From Ascarosepion bandense (lineage: Eukaryota > Mollusca > Cephalopoda > Sepiida > Sepiidae): DNA of 64,000 nt. The notes beneath the pieces are model-generated. The model had not been told where the DNA came from. It was given only the letters and a program-made list of their open reading frames with translations, and did no database searches. The stretch covers positions 472,001 through 536,000 of the forward strand of contig JBBBDQ010001614.1 of assembly GCA_037127315.1 (NCBI GenBank). The letters run 5' to 3'. The first letter of the stretch is position 1, and every line of letters starts with the position of its first letter. The translations under genes and the position numbers were made by a program. This document shows positions 54,515 through 63,747 of this stretch, one piece after another.

Positions 54515-56510
54515 TATCAGAATTTGACTTCCATAAGGCGAGCAGAAGTTGATGGAATCCTGGTGATTGTCCTTAAGAAATATGCCCCTGAACTCTCCTC
54601 TGTCTGCTCTAAACTCTATAATTACTGCCTTTCTGCTTCCTGTTTTCCTGCATGCTGGAAATCCTCTTCTGTTGTTCCTGTATTTAACCCTCTAGGGCCA
54701 TTCATATCATATTTGATACAGTATTTCCCTATAAGGAAACATTTGGTATTTCCCTATAAGGAAACATTTGGTATTCATTGACTGAGCAGTCAGTACTGCT
54801 TTCATTTGAAATTTATAAAATATTTCTCTTAAAAAATTTTTCAGGAAAATATTTCTTTCAAGGCTTGTTTTCATACTGTATCAAATATGATACGAATGGC
54901 CCTAGAGGGTTAAGAACACGGGTGAACTCTCGGACCCATCCAACTATCTCCCTTCTAACAATCTTCGGGAAAGTGTTCGAGGCCATTATCAATGCTGAAA
55001 TAGTTCAACATCTTACTGACCATTAAGAACTCGGGGAAATCCTCGAACCCATCGAGCTATTGCCTTATCAACCTACTACCAATTTTCGGGAAAGTGTTCG
55101 AGGCCATTATTAATGCTAAAATAGTTCAACATCTTACTATAAACTATTCTCAGACAGGCAGTACGGCTTCCGCTTTGCCAGGTCCATGGCTGACATGCTA
55201 ACGACCATCACAGAGTACATGTTCCAGGCCCTTAAGTTGTCCGGCTAATCTCATGCTGTTGCTCTGGACATCTCCAAGGCTTTTGACAGGGTTTGGCATG
55301 CTGGCCTTCTATGCAAGCTATGGGTTTACGGTAATAACAGACAGTTGCTTGATCTGATCCAATATTTTCTATATAACTGCATAATGAAGGTCATCTTGAA
55401 TGAGCATGCCTCCACATCCTACTGTGCAAACTCTGGTGTCCCTCAGGGCTCTATCCTAGGTCTGACGCTCTTCCTTATTTTCGTAAATGATCCCCCAGAT
55501 GTGATCAAGTGCCAAGTAGGCATCTATGCAGATGATACTACAATTTACTTCCTCATCAGTAAGAAATCTGGCGTGGTGGACAAACATAACCTCGCTGCTG
55601 ATCTTGAGAGGGATCTACATTCTGTGGTGGAATGGGGTAAGAAGTGGCTTGTAAATTTTAACGAATCTAAGACCAAGACCAAGACCAAGCTGCTGTCTGT
55701 CAATCATCATAGGCAAACTCTCCTGCCTCCCATAAGCATGGATCAAGTGAGTCTCCCTGAGAGCAATACACTGTGCCTCCTTGGCCTTACCCTTTCTTCT
55801 GATCTCAAGTGGAACCATTACATTAAGTCAATTGCTAAATCCACTGCTAGGAAGGTTGGGTCACTGTGTCAGGCCAGGATGTTTTTTCCACCTGAATCCA
55901 TCCTGCATATATACAACTCAACCATCCATCCGTGCATGGAGTACTGCTGTCACATATGGTCAGGTGCACCCGCTGTTCCTCTCAGTGTTCTTGACAGGCT
56001 CCAAAGGCACTTTCTCACTGACAGGTTGTGGCTTCCCTCTGCCTGTTCTATAAATACTTTCATGGCTTCTGCTCCGACAAACTTAAGTCACTGGTGCCCC
56101 TGCAACAGGTGTTTACTCGTGCAACCAGACTGGCAACTGGGTCTCACCCATTCATAGTTAGATCAACCAAATGCAGACGACAATTCTACTCCTGCAGCTT
56201 GTTTTCTTGCACTTCCCGCCTGTGGAACTCGCTTCCATATTCTTGCTTTCTTGATGGCTACAACCTCCAGGAATTTAAATGTAATGCCAATACTCATCTC
56301 TTAACCACTTGTCTCTAGTTCTTTCTACACCACCCTGTATATCTTTTCCTTTCTCTCCACCTTTGCAACTGTCGTCACACCTGTATTCCCATCCTTAACT
56401 GATTCGTCTTTCTCTTTACTCTCCTCCTATCTATTTTTTAAACTCTTATGTAGCCCCCTGCACATCAGTGGCATTACCGCCTTGCTCAGGGTGACACGAT
56501 TGAAAAAAAA
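54515..56510 (+). mobile_element. jockey-like LINE: RT domain to 3' tail, best-preserved copy
   Basis: Order: 54524-54690 encodes the pre-palm region (YAPELSSVCSKLYNYCLSAS, CWKSSSVVPVF). A MITE interrupts at 54688-54909. A ~110-bp stretch is then tandemly duplicated (54915-55025 and 55028-55140). DISKAFDRVWHAGLL (first catalytic aspartate region) lies near 55260-55310. Frame 55345-56157 has SGVPQGSILG at residues 30-39 and the YADD box at 61-64. It continues through KKWLVNFNESKTK and SILHIYNSTIHPCMEYCCH. A frameshift near 56020 moves into 56028-56318 (ASLCLFYKYFHGF, SRLWNSLPYSCFLDGYN). The tail is at 56450-56510. Stops, a frameshift and the MITE make it inactive. Confidence 0.9.
54688..54909. 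mobile_element. TTAA-flanked MITE (piggyBac-like) inside the LINE
   Basis: 222 bp flanked by TTAA at 54684-54687 and 54910-54913. Ends ccctctagggccattc and gaatggccctagaggg are perfect inverted repeats, continuing as 'tatttgatacagta' and its complement. CCC-starting ends and a TTAA target are the hallmark of piggyBac-type elements. It contains a 25-bp tandem duplication (ttccctataaggaaacat, 54724-54773). No transposase is encoded. Confidence 0.85.
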
Positions 56511-56513
56511 AAA

Positions 56514-57030
56514 GAGATGGCAATTGATTTTGCATTTAAATTCTTGGAGATTGTAGCTATCAGGGAAGGAGTTCCACATGCAAGAAGTGCAAGAAAAAAA
56601 ACTGCTAGAGTAGAAGTGGTGACTGCATTTGCTTGTTTTGACCTTGTAGCAAATCTGGTTGCTCATGTAAATTCTTGTAGAGGGGTCATCAGAGAGCTAA
56701 GCTCATCAAAGCAGAAGCCATGAACATATTTGTAGAAGAGACAGAGGGAAGCCACAAAGTGGCTGGAGTTGAGCTCCCAGGTCCAGATCCTCTTCTGGAT
56801 CCTGTCAAGAACCCCAGGATGAATAGTAGGGGTGACTGACCAAATATGACAACAGTATTTAATGCATGGCCAGATGGTTGATTTGTATATGTGCAAGATA
56901 GACTCAGGCAAGAAAAACTTTCTGGCCCAATACAATGACCCAGCCTTCCTAGCAGTAGATTGATTCAATGTAGTCATTCCACTTGAGGTTGATTCAGAGA
57001 GTGAGGCCGAGGAGACGCAGTGTATTTAAT
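56514..57030 (-). mobile_element. jockey-like LINE, minus strand, tail-to-tail with the previous copy
   Basis: Minus-strand frames 56427-56666 and 56663-56977 encode FVASLCLFYKYVHGF, SILHIYKSTIWPCIKYCCH and a damaged CMWNSFPDSYNLQEFK end. It starts within a few bases of the poly(A) of the plus-strand LINE and has no tail of its own. Confidence 0.8.
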
Positions 57031-57039
57031 GTATTGAGC

Positions 57040-57420
57040 CAGAGCATTGAAATAAAAGCAGCAGTAATAAGATGGAATAATCTAGCAATAAAATAATAGT
57101 AATAATGATGAGGATATTGAGTCAGATGATTGTGACAGAAAGCAAAAAATGAGATAGACTAAACTAGTAATCATATAATAGGAATAATAAAAGTGTATTG
57201 ATTCAGAATGTTGAGGTAAAAAGCAGCAATAATAAATGGAATAAAACTAGTAATCAAATAATAGTAATAATGAAGAATATATTGAGTCAGACGATTGTGA
57301 CAAAAAGCAACAAAAATAATATGGACTAAAACTATTAATCAAATAATAACATAAAGAAGGGAAAACACTCATACCCCACCAGACATTACACAGTATAGAA
57401 ATGTAACCAAAATTAAATAG
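57040..57420. repeat. AT-rich tandem repeat, left half
   Basis: Diverged units contain 'tattgagtcagatgattgtg', 'acagaaagcaa' and 'ataatagtaataatga', at about 57112, 57195 and 57275. The same units resume at 58430-58620, so this repeat was split by the insertion at about 57421-58413. Confidence 0.8.
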
Positions 57421-57422
57421 GC

Positions 57423-57477
<55 letters not shown>

Positions 57478-57495
57478 TATATATATATATATATA
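57421..57495. repeat. (CA)n followed by (TA)n
   Basis: A CA run at about 57425-57472 and TA at 57479-57494, immediately before the 154-bp array. Confidence 0.95.
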
Positions 57496-58332
57496 CCCAT
57501 GTCTATTGAACAGGTTAAGAGGCTCATCCCTTGTTCCCTGTTTAGGATATAGTTTCCGGCTTTCTCTTTTCCAATCTTCTTACTTTGTTTTTTGTTTTTT
57601 TTTTTTCAATTGGAGTAGATAGATCTATCTATCGCCCTGTTCACACTCCACCCATGTCTATTGAACAGGTTAAGAGGCTCATCCCTTGTTCCCTGTTTAG
57701 GAAATGGTTTCCGGCTTTCTCTTTTCCAATCTTCTTACTTTGTTTTTTTTTTTTTTTTCAATTGGAGTAGATAGATCTATCTATCGCCCTGTTCACACTC
57801 CACCCACGTCTATTGAACAGGTTAAGAGGCTCATCCCTTGTTCGCTGTTTAGGATGTGGTTTCCGGCTTTCTCTTTTCCAATCTTCTTACTTTGTTTTTT
57901 GTTTTTTTTTTTCAATTGGAGTAGATAGATCTATCTATCACCCGGTTCAGACTCCACCCATGTCTATTGAACAGGTTAAGAGGCTCATCCCTTGTTCCCT
58001 GTTTAGGAAGTGGTTTCCGGCTTTCTCTTTTCCAATCTTCTTACTTTGTTTTTTTTTTTTTTTTTTCAATTGGAGTAGATAGATCTATCTATCGCCCGGT
58101 TCACACTCCACCCATGTCTATTGAACAGGTTAAGAGGCTCATCCCTTGTTCCCTGTTTAGGAAATGGTTTCCGGCTTTCTCTTTTCCAATCTTCTTACTT
58201 TGTTTTTTTTGTTTTTTTTTTCAATTGGAGTAGATAGATCTATCTATCACCCGGTTCACACTCCACCCATGTCTATTGAACAGGTTAAGAGGCTCATCCC
58301 TTGTTCGCTGTTTAGGATATGGTTTCCGGCTT
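57496..58332 (+). repeat. ~154-bp tandem array, six copies
   Basis: Units begin 'cccatgtctattgaacagg' near 57496, 57651, 57805, 57958, 58113 and 58267. Each contains 'aggctcatcccttgttc', 'ggtttccggctttctctttt', a T-run of variable length, and 'agtagatagatctatctatc'. The last unit is cut after 'ggctttctcttttc' and passes directly into a LINE tail. Frames of 60-90 residues repeat the same peptide and are not treated as genes. Confidence 0.95.
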
Positions 58333-58413
58333 TCTCTTTTCTGATCTTTTCACTATTACGTAGCCCCCTGCACATCAGTGGCATTACCACCCTGCTTGGG
58401 GTGATATGATTAA
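58333..58413 (+). mobile_element. jockey-like LINE 3' tail fused to the 154-bp array
   Basis: 'cgtagccccctgcacatcag', 'cttggggtgatatgatt' and poly(A). No LINE coding end lies between the array and the tail. Confidence 0.85.
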
Positions 58414-58429
58414 AAAAAAAAAATAGTAA

Positions 58430-58620
58430 TAATGAAGAATATATTGAGTCATGCAAATGTGACAAAAACAACAATAATAACATGGAATAAAATAAAATAC
58501 TATAAGTATAAAATAAATTTATAGTAATCAAATAATAGCAATAATGAAGAATGTATTGAGTCAGATGATTGTAACAGAAAGCAACAATAATAACATGGAA
58601 TAAAGCTAGTAATAAAATAA
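58430..58620. repeat. AT-rich tandem repeat, right half
   Basis: Continues the unit of 57040-57420 ('tattgagtca', 'gtgacaaaaacaac', 'gtattgagtcagatgattgt'). Confidence 0.75.
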
Positions 58621-58685
58621 AGGTGAAAATTTTTCACTTCAAAATTTGAAGTTTGATATTATATGTATCTATGTTAATAATGTTT

Positions 58686-58775
58686 TTTTTTAATTATTTC
58701 ACCGCAAGCAAAGCAACAATGCCATTAAGATGCAAGGGGTTCCTGGGAGTGAAAGAGATTGAAAAGAAACCCAAT
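58686..58775 (-). mobile_element. LINE antisense tail joined to satellite-like sequence
   Basis: Reads 'taattatttcaccgcaagca' (LINE tail, antisense), then 'aatgccattaagatgcaagg' and 'ttcctgggagtgaaagagat'. The latter two match the 109-bp satellite monomer. It supplies the 3'-side junction between LINE tail and satellite sequence. Confidence 0.75.
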
Positions 58776-59640
58776 CCTAAACTAGAAATGAGATAAACCT
58801 CTACTCCTGTTCAAAACCAGGGAGGACTGTGAACTGAACGATAGGTGAACCTATCTTATCTTATTGAGAAAAAAATTAATAAATAAAAATTCAGTTTTAG
58901 TCAGGGACATTAGAATTGAAGTACACATTAGAAGGAACCAGAAACTTAATCCTAAATAGCAAACAAAAGGTAAACATCTATTTCTTTTCAAAAAATCGAG
59001 ATGGTTATGAACCGGATGATTGAGAAAAATATTCTTGAATAGTAAATAATATTTCAGCATTTAGGTGCAAACACTGAAAAGTATAGGGTTGAATAACTAA
59101 GACTCATAGAGCTACTAGGAGCAAAAAAAATGGATACTTCAGAAAGAAACGGAAAACTCAAAGCTAAAACAGGAAACGGTGAAGAGTGTAAAGCAGACGA
59201 CTGTTTCAAAAAATTTCGTGCACAGATAAAATATTCTCAAAAATAAATGCCTGTCCTTCCAAACAAAAACTAATTATTTTCTCAAGTTCTAAAATGAAAT
59301 ATTTACACTATCTTTCTATTTTTACAGATTAAAATAGCCGTCTTCATTTTGACAAGATAAAATTTCAGTTAACATACTTTTTGACTTTCCTGTACCCTTT
59401 AAATTCATGGGATCTTGTCAGCCATTAATATGCAAATATTTTAAAAATAAAACTGAAAAGAGAAAACCAAATTGGTCAAGTGGCCATGCATCTTGCTTCT
59501 TATTTCCAACAAATTACGATAATTTGGAATAATAATGACATCTCCAATCGGATTAATGTTACCTAATCATACATTAGCAATTATTAAAAATTTTCAATAG
59601 ATTAAAGTTATTAAAGTTGCCAAAGACTTTCGAATATATA
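58776..59640. other. no gene seen
   Basis: A/T-rich, with an imperfect repetition of 'aggtgaacctatctt/aggtaaacatctatt' text near 58842 and 58972 suggesting an old ~130-bp duplication. No coding feature. Confidence 0.45.
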
Positions 59641-59642
59641 TA

Positions 59643-59690
<48 letters not shown>

Positions 59691-60440
59691 TGAATAAGGA
59701 ACAAAGAAAATATTAACAATGTTCAAAACAGTGCTCAATATAGAAATAGAGCTATGAATATTTATTATAAATTATACTTTAGAACATGTTCAAATTAAAA
59801 TCGACTACAAAATTGTACATTCTGCTTCAACATTGAAAAGACAATGTCTTATAAGATAGCAAATGCTGTTTTTTGAAAAAGATGGAAAATTCACTTCCTT
59901 ATGTTGGTAAAATCTAGGTTGAAATTCTACCTTAAAAACAAATTTTTTATCCACTACCCATTCCAAGCAAGAGTGTTAAAATCCCTACCCCTTTGCCAAT
60001 TATGGTGATTCCCACACCTCTCTCTTCTTTGCCCATTTTCTCTCACTTTCTTCCGCACTCTATGTATTTTCTTTATTCTTCCTCTTTGTTTAGCTCAGAC
60101 ACCGGGTCATCAAAGGTTGTATTTGACTATATTTTGCTTCCTACTTTAAACTCGGCACCTTGTGTCTCTTTAGTTCTTTCTCTTTCTCTCCCGTTTTCCT
60201 CTCCTGTTGTTTTTAATTTCCTCAATGTCCATTTTATAATTCCTCATTCTGGTCTCTCATTTTCCCTATCCCTTTTGCCTCTTACACTAAAGTTTTACCA
60301 ATATAAGGTAGGAAATTTCCATCTAATTTCAAAAATAGCAGTGATGAGACATTGTCTTTTCAATGCCAAAAGAAGAAAATGTACACTTTGTAGTAGATTG
60401 TAATTTGAACATCTTCCAAAGTAAAATTTATAATATATAC
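59641..60440. mobile_element. foldback element with ~95-bp inverted arms
   Basis: The arm at about 59765-59860 ('actttagaacatgttcaaat', 'acattgaaaagacaatgtct') is the reverse complement of about 60345-60440 ('gagacattgtcttttcaatg', 'tttgaacatcttccaaagta'). TA runs flank the element. The interior is pyrimidine-rich; its 136-codon frame (59993-60403) has no recognisable domain and overlaps the arm. A non-autonomous DNA transposon is plausible. A partial arm occurs at 26838-26935. Confidence 0.6.
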
Positions 60441-60544
60441 ATATATATATAGCAGTAGATAGTAATTTCAACATGTTCTAAAGTAAAATTTATAATATAT
60501 ACATATATATATACACACACACACACATATATATATATATATGA

Positions 60545-61380
60545 TGCCAACTAAAGGTTCTTTTCTTCTGCGAGCCCTGTCCCTTCAGGACGTAGGCGAT
60601 CATGGTTCTCCATGTCTCCCTATCCCTTGTGGCTCTTAGTATGTTTTCTCCTGTTACTCCTGGCAAACCCTGTTCCGTCATCCACCTGATCAGGCCCTGC
60701 AAGTATGTTATCCATTGCCTTCCTCTGTCTCTTTTTCCTTCTATCTGGCCAGTCAGTATTAGGTTCTCCAAGCTTTCTTCCTCATTGCATGTCCCAGGAA
60801 CTTCAGTTGTCTCTTCCTGATGCGCAGTATTAATTTTCTTTTGGTTGCCATTCTTTCTAAAACCTCATCATTGCGTGCAAGCTCGGTCCATGTTATCCAC
60901 AGCATCCTTCTTTAGAACCACATTTCCGCTGCTTCAAGTTTTTCCTTCATCTTTAATGATATTGTCCAGCATTCACTGCCATATTGAAGGACAGACAGCA
61001 CGTAGCAATCCAGTACTCTCTTCTTTGTTTCTAGTGAAATTGTCCTTTTTCTTAATACTTTACTCAACTCCTGGAATGCATTCTTGTGCTTTTTGAATCT
61101 CAGGAATATAAATATATATAAACTGCTGTGACCACAAAGTGAGGGATCAGTTTATATATTGATTTTAATATGGAACTGATTCCCCCCTTTATATCCAGTA
61201 TGCTTCTTTAGAACCACATTTCAGTTGCTTCAAGTTTTTCCTTCATCTTTGATGATATTGTCCAGCATTCACTGTCATATTGAAGAACTGACATCACATA
61301 GCAATCCAGTACTCTCTTCTTTGTTTCTAGTGAAATTTTCCTGTCTTAGTACTTTACTCAGCTTCTGGAATGCGTTCTTT
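60545..61380 (-). mobile_element. endonuclease-RT type LINE, C-terminal part, with duplication and palindrome
   Basis: The minus-strand frame 60490-60771 encodes ENLILTGQIEGKRDRGRQ, WITYLQGLIRWM and ATRDRETWRTMIAYVLKGQG, the C-terminus of the family. Upstream, the block from 'ctagtgaaat' (antisense of ISLETKK) to 'tccagcattcactg' appears twice, near 60900-61040 and 61200-61345. A palindrome lies between (61130-61197), as in 6424-7824. Confidence 0.85.
61130..61197. repeat. ~70-bp palindrome (copy 5)
   Basis: Arms 61136-61152 (aaagtgagggatcagtt) and 61174-61190 (aactgattccccccttt). It lies at the junction of the duplicated LINE segment. Confidence 0.7.
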
Positions 61381-61383
61381 GCC

Positions 61384-62165
61384 ATGGAGAAACTAAAATG
61401 AAACAAGTAAAGAAATTTAAATACCTGGAAAGCATTCTGACTGAGGATGAAAAAAGCGATATTTTATCCAAAGACACATTGTCATGGCCAAGGACACATT
61501 CCAGAAGCTAACCAGGGGACTGAAAGACAGGAAAATTTCATTGGAAACAAAGAAAAGAGTGCTGGATTGCTATGTGATATCTGTCCTTCTGTATAGAAGT
61601 GAGTGCTGGACGATCTCATCAAGGATGAAGGAGAGGTTTGAGGCAGCAGAAATGTGGTTTTACAAAAAGACGCTGAGGATACCATGGACAGAGCACGTGT
61701 ACTGAAAGACAGGAAAATCTCATTAGAAACAAAGAAAAGAGTGCTGGATTGCGATGTGATATCTGTCCTTAAGGATGAATGAGAAGCTTGAGACAGCAGA
61801 AATGTTGTTCTACAAAAAGGATGCTAAGGATACCATGGACTGAGCACATGGGCACTGGTGAGGTGTTATAGAGGATGCAAACAAGAGGAAAACACATACT
61901 TAACATCAGGAAAATCAGCTGATGTTCCTGAGACATGTAATGAAGAAAGAAGGTCTAGAGAATCTAGTGCTCACAGGATAGATAGAAAGAAACAAAGACA
62001 GGGGAAAACAGCAGGAGATATATTTGAGAGACTTGAGCAAATGGATGGCAGAACAAGGTTTGGAAGAGATACCAAGAGAAAAAATATTGAGAGCGAAAAT
62101 AGGTGGGGCCAAGTGGAAGTCTATGCTCGTCTACATCCTGAAGGGACACAGCACATGAGGAATTT
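61384..62165 (+). mobile_element. endonuclease-RT type LINE fragment, head-to-head with the previous copy
   Basis: Frame 61484-61705 encodes DTFQKLTRGLKDRKISLETK, RVLDCYVISVLLYRSECWTI and EMWFYKKTLRIPWTEH. A second partial copy of the ISLETKKRVLDC block follows near 61705-61760. The rest of the C-terminus is frame-shifted to 62160 ('catcctgaagggacacagca'). It meets the minus-strand copy head-to-head at about 61380. Confidence 0.85.
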
Positions 62166-62181
62166 ATATATATATTTATAT

Positions 62182-62440
62182 GCATAGTAGTCATCCTTAT
62201 ACAGTCCTGTTTTGCTGTATCACAGCTCATTAGTATGGCTGGACATTTAATTGCTTTCAGCTGGTAATGAAACTCAACTAATTTGATGTCAGTCAGATAT
62301 TCTACTTCTAAGCTATTAGCGCACAGTGGAAAAAACATAGATTTTAGCATGATTTATACACAATGCAAACAAACGCCAGTAGCCAAGAGTGTTCAATTCA
62401 TTGCTGAAGAACGATGTGCAAATAACAGTGACTATAGCTG
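62182..62440 (-). mobile_element. tRNA-derived SINE, family B (copy 4)
   Basis: Reverse-complement match to the family B unit: 'tagtagtcatcc', 'tgtatcacagctcattagta', 'attgctttcagc', 'gatgtcagtcagatattcta', 'ttctaagctattagcgc', 'attcattgctgaagaa'. The B box is lost. Confidence 0.7.
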
Positions 62441-62445
62441 CAGTG

Positions 62446-62447
<2 letters not shown>

Positions 62448-62482
<35 letters not shown>

Positions 62483-62640
62483 AATATATATACAAATATA
62501 TATGTGATAGTAAAGAAATATTTCTTTACTATCATATATATATTCATAGCTCTATTTATATACTGAACACTGTTTTAAATTAATGTTTTGAATGTTGTTA
62601 ATATTTTCTTTGTTCTTTATTCATTTGAATATATATATAT
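62448..62640. repeat. TA microsatellites and inverted copy of the 59690-59760 flank
   Basis: TA runs at about 62448-62477 and 62629-62648. Between them, 62541-62622 ('atagctctatttatatactg', 'atattttctttgttcttta') is the reverse complement of about 59693-59757. Confidence 0.7.
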
Positions 62641-62862
62641 ATATATATGTATATATAAATATAAGAAAATACTTGTTGACAACACCAATATCATGCACCA
62701 CAAAAATAATAGACAAAAACTCTAAAGCCCTCTATATCAAAACCAACTGACCAACACACAACAAAATTATTAAGAATATAGCAACAACTTATTAAAGTGC
62801 ATATAATGTTAAATAACATTTTACATTTCTACCAATTTCCAGTCATCTCTATTATATTGAAC

Positions 62863-63035
62863 AGGGGTACCTCAACACAAAACCTAGCTAAGAACACTCT
62901 CAGACACTTATAGTACATCTGTGTAAATTTTCAAGAAAACTGGTTCAGTCGTTTTGGAGTCAATAGGTAACGGATACACACACACACATACACACACAGA
63001 CACACATACAGAGACAAAGTTCCATTTATAAATAT

Positions 63036-63042
<7 letters not shown>
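62863..63042 (+). mobile_element. CTAGCAGTATAGCCCG repeat, 3' end only
   Basis: 'ggggtacctcaacacaaaac', 'aacactctcagacacttata', 'tcaagaaaactggttcagtc', a CA run and 'ttccatttataaatatgttt', then TA repeats (63041-63076, 63100-63121). Confidence 0.75.
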
Positions 63043-63081
<39 letters not shown>

Positions 63082-63125
63082 AAGCATTTATAAATATGTT
63101 TATATATATATATATATATATAAAG

Positions 63126-63447
63126 CAAAGTTTCGATGTTTAAATCCATTGAATAGCCATTTCTATGAGGACTTCCTCATTTGTTCAGCAATGGTCGAAA
63201 CGAAAATTTTTTATTTAATCAAATTCAAATGATAAAAGATTTTATACCGGTAGAAGTCTAAAAAAAATTTCCATCCACAGGAAAATAAAATGGGGTGGGA
63301 TTAATAATTTTTGAATTTAAAGAAGTAAGCAGGGAAGCAGACAGATACCTATGTCTCATATTAAATAAAATTTTTTCGTTTCAACCGTTGCTGAAAAAAC
63401 GAAGAAGTCCTCATAGAAACTGAACGGAGTTAAACATCAAAATTTTG
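63126..63447. repeat. foldback element with ~90-bp arms
   Basis: Left arm 63126-63219 ('gatgtttaaatccattgaat', 'tttctatgaggacttcctca', 'cgaaacgaaaatttttt') and right arm 63360-63447 are reverse complements with scattered mismatches. The 140-bp interior has no gene. Confidence 0.8.
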
Positions 63448-63454
63448 TTTTACT

Positions 63455-63604
63455 TTTAGATTTGGCTCTGTAATTAGAATATAATATTTGCATTGAGCCA
63501 TCCACCTTGATCGATTTTAATATTTATGAAATTAATATTAATTAGGATCAGGTTTTTGGGATTTATCTACACGATTATCCCTTTGGATTAAAAATATAAA
63601 TATA
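63455..63604 (+). repeat. dispersed ~140-bp repeat (copy 2)
   Basis: Same orientation and order as 41273-41413 ('ttggctctgtaatt', 'gcattgagccatccacctt', 'aattaatattaattagga'). It also ends at TATA repeats. Confidence 0.7.
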
Positions 63605-63709
63605 TATATATATATATGATATGATTAAAAAAAATATATTTGAATTTATTTATTTGAAGATGTTGGTTAATACCATTAAATATGTCAGTTAATACCCTTT
63701 CATGACTTT

Positions 63710-63747
<38 letters not shown>

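Noticed and set aside
57585..58409. Repeated 60-90 residue frames in the 154-bp array
   Set aside because: They are the same peptide re-read in each tandem unit, with poly(T)-encoded Phe runs and no family resemblance.
59993..60403. 136-codon frame in the 60-kb foldback
   Set aside because: No recognisable domain, pyrimidine-rich composition, and its end overlaps the inverted arm.
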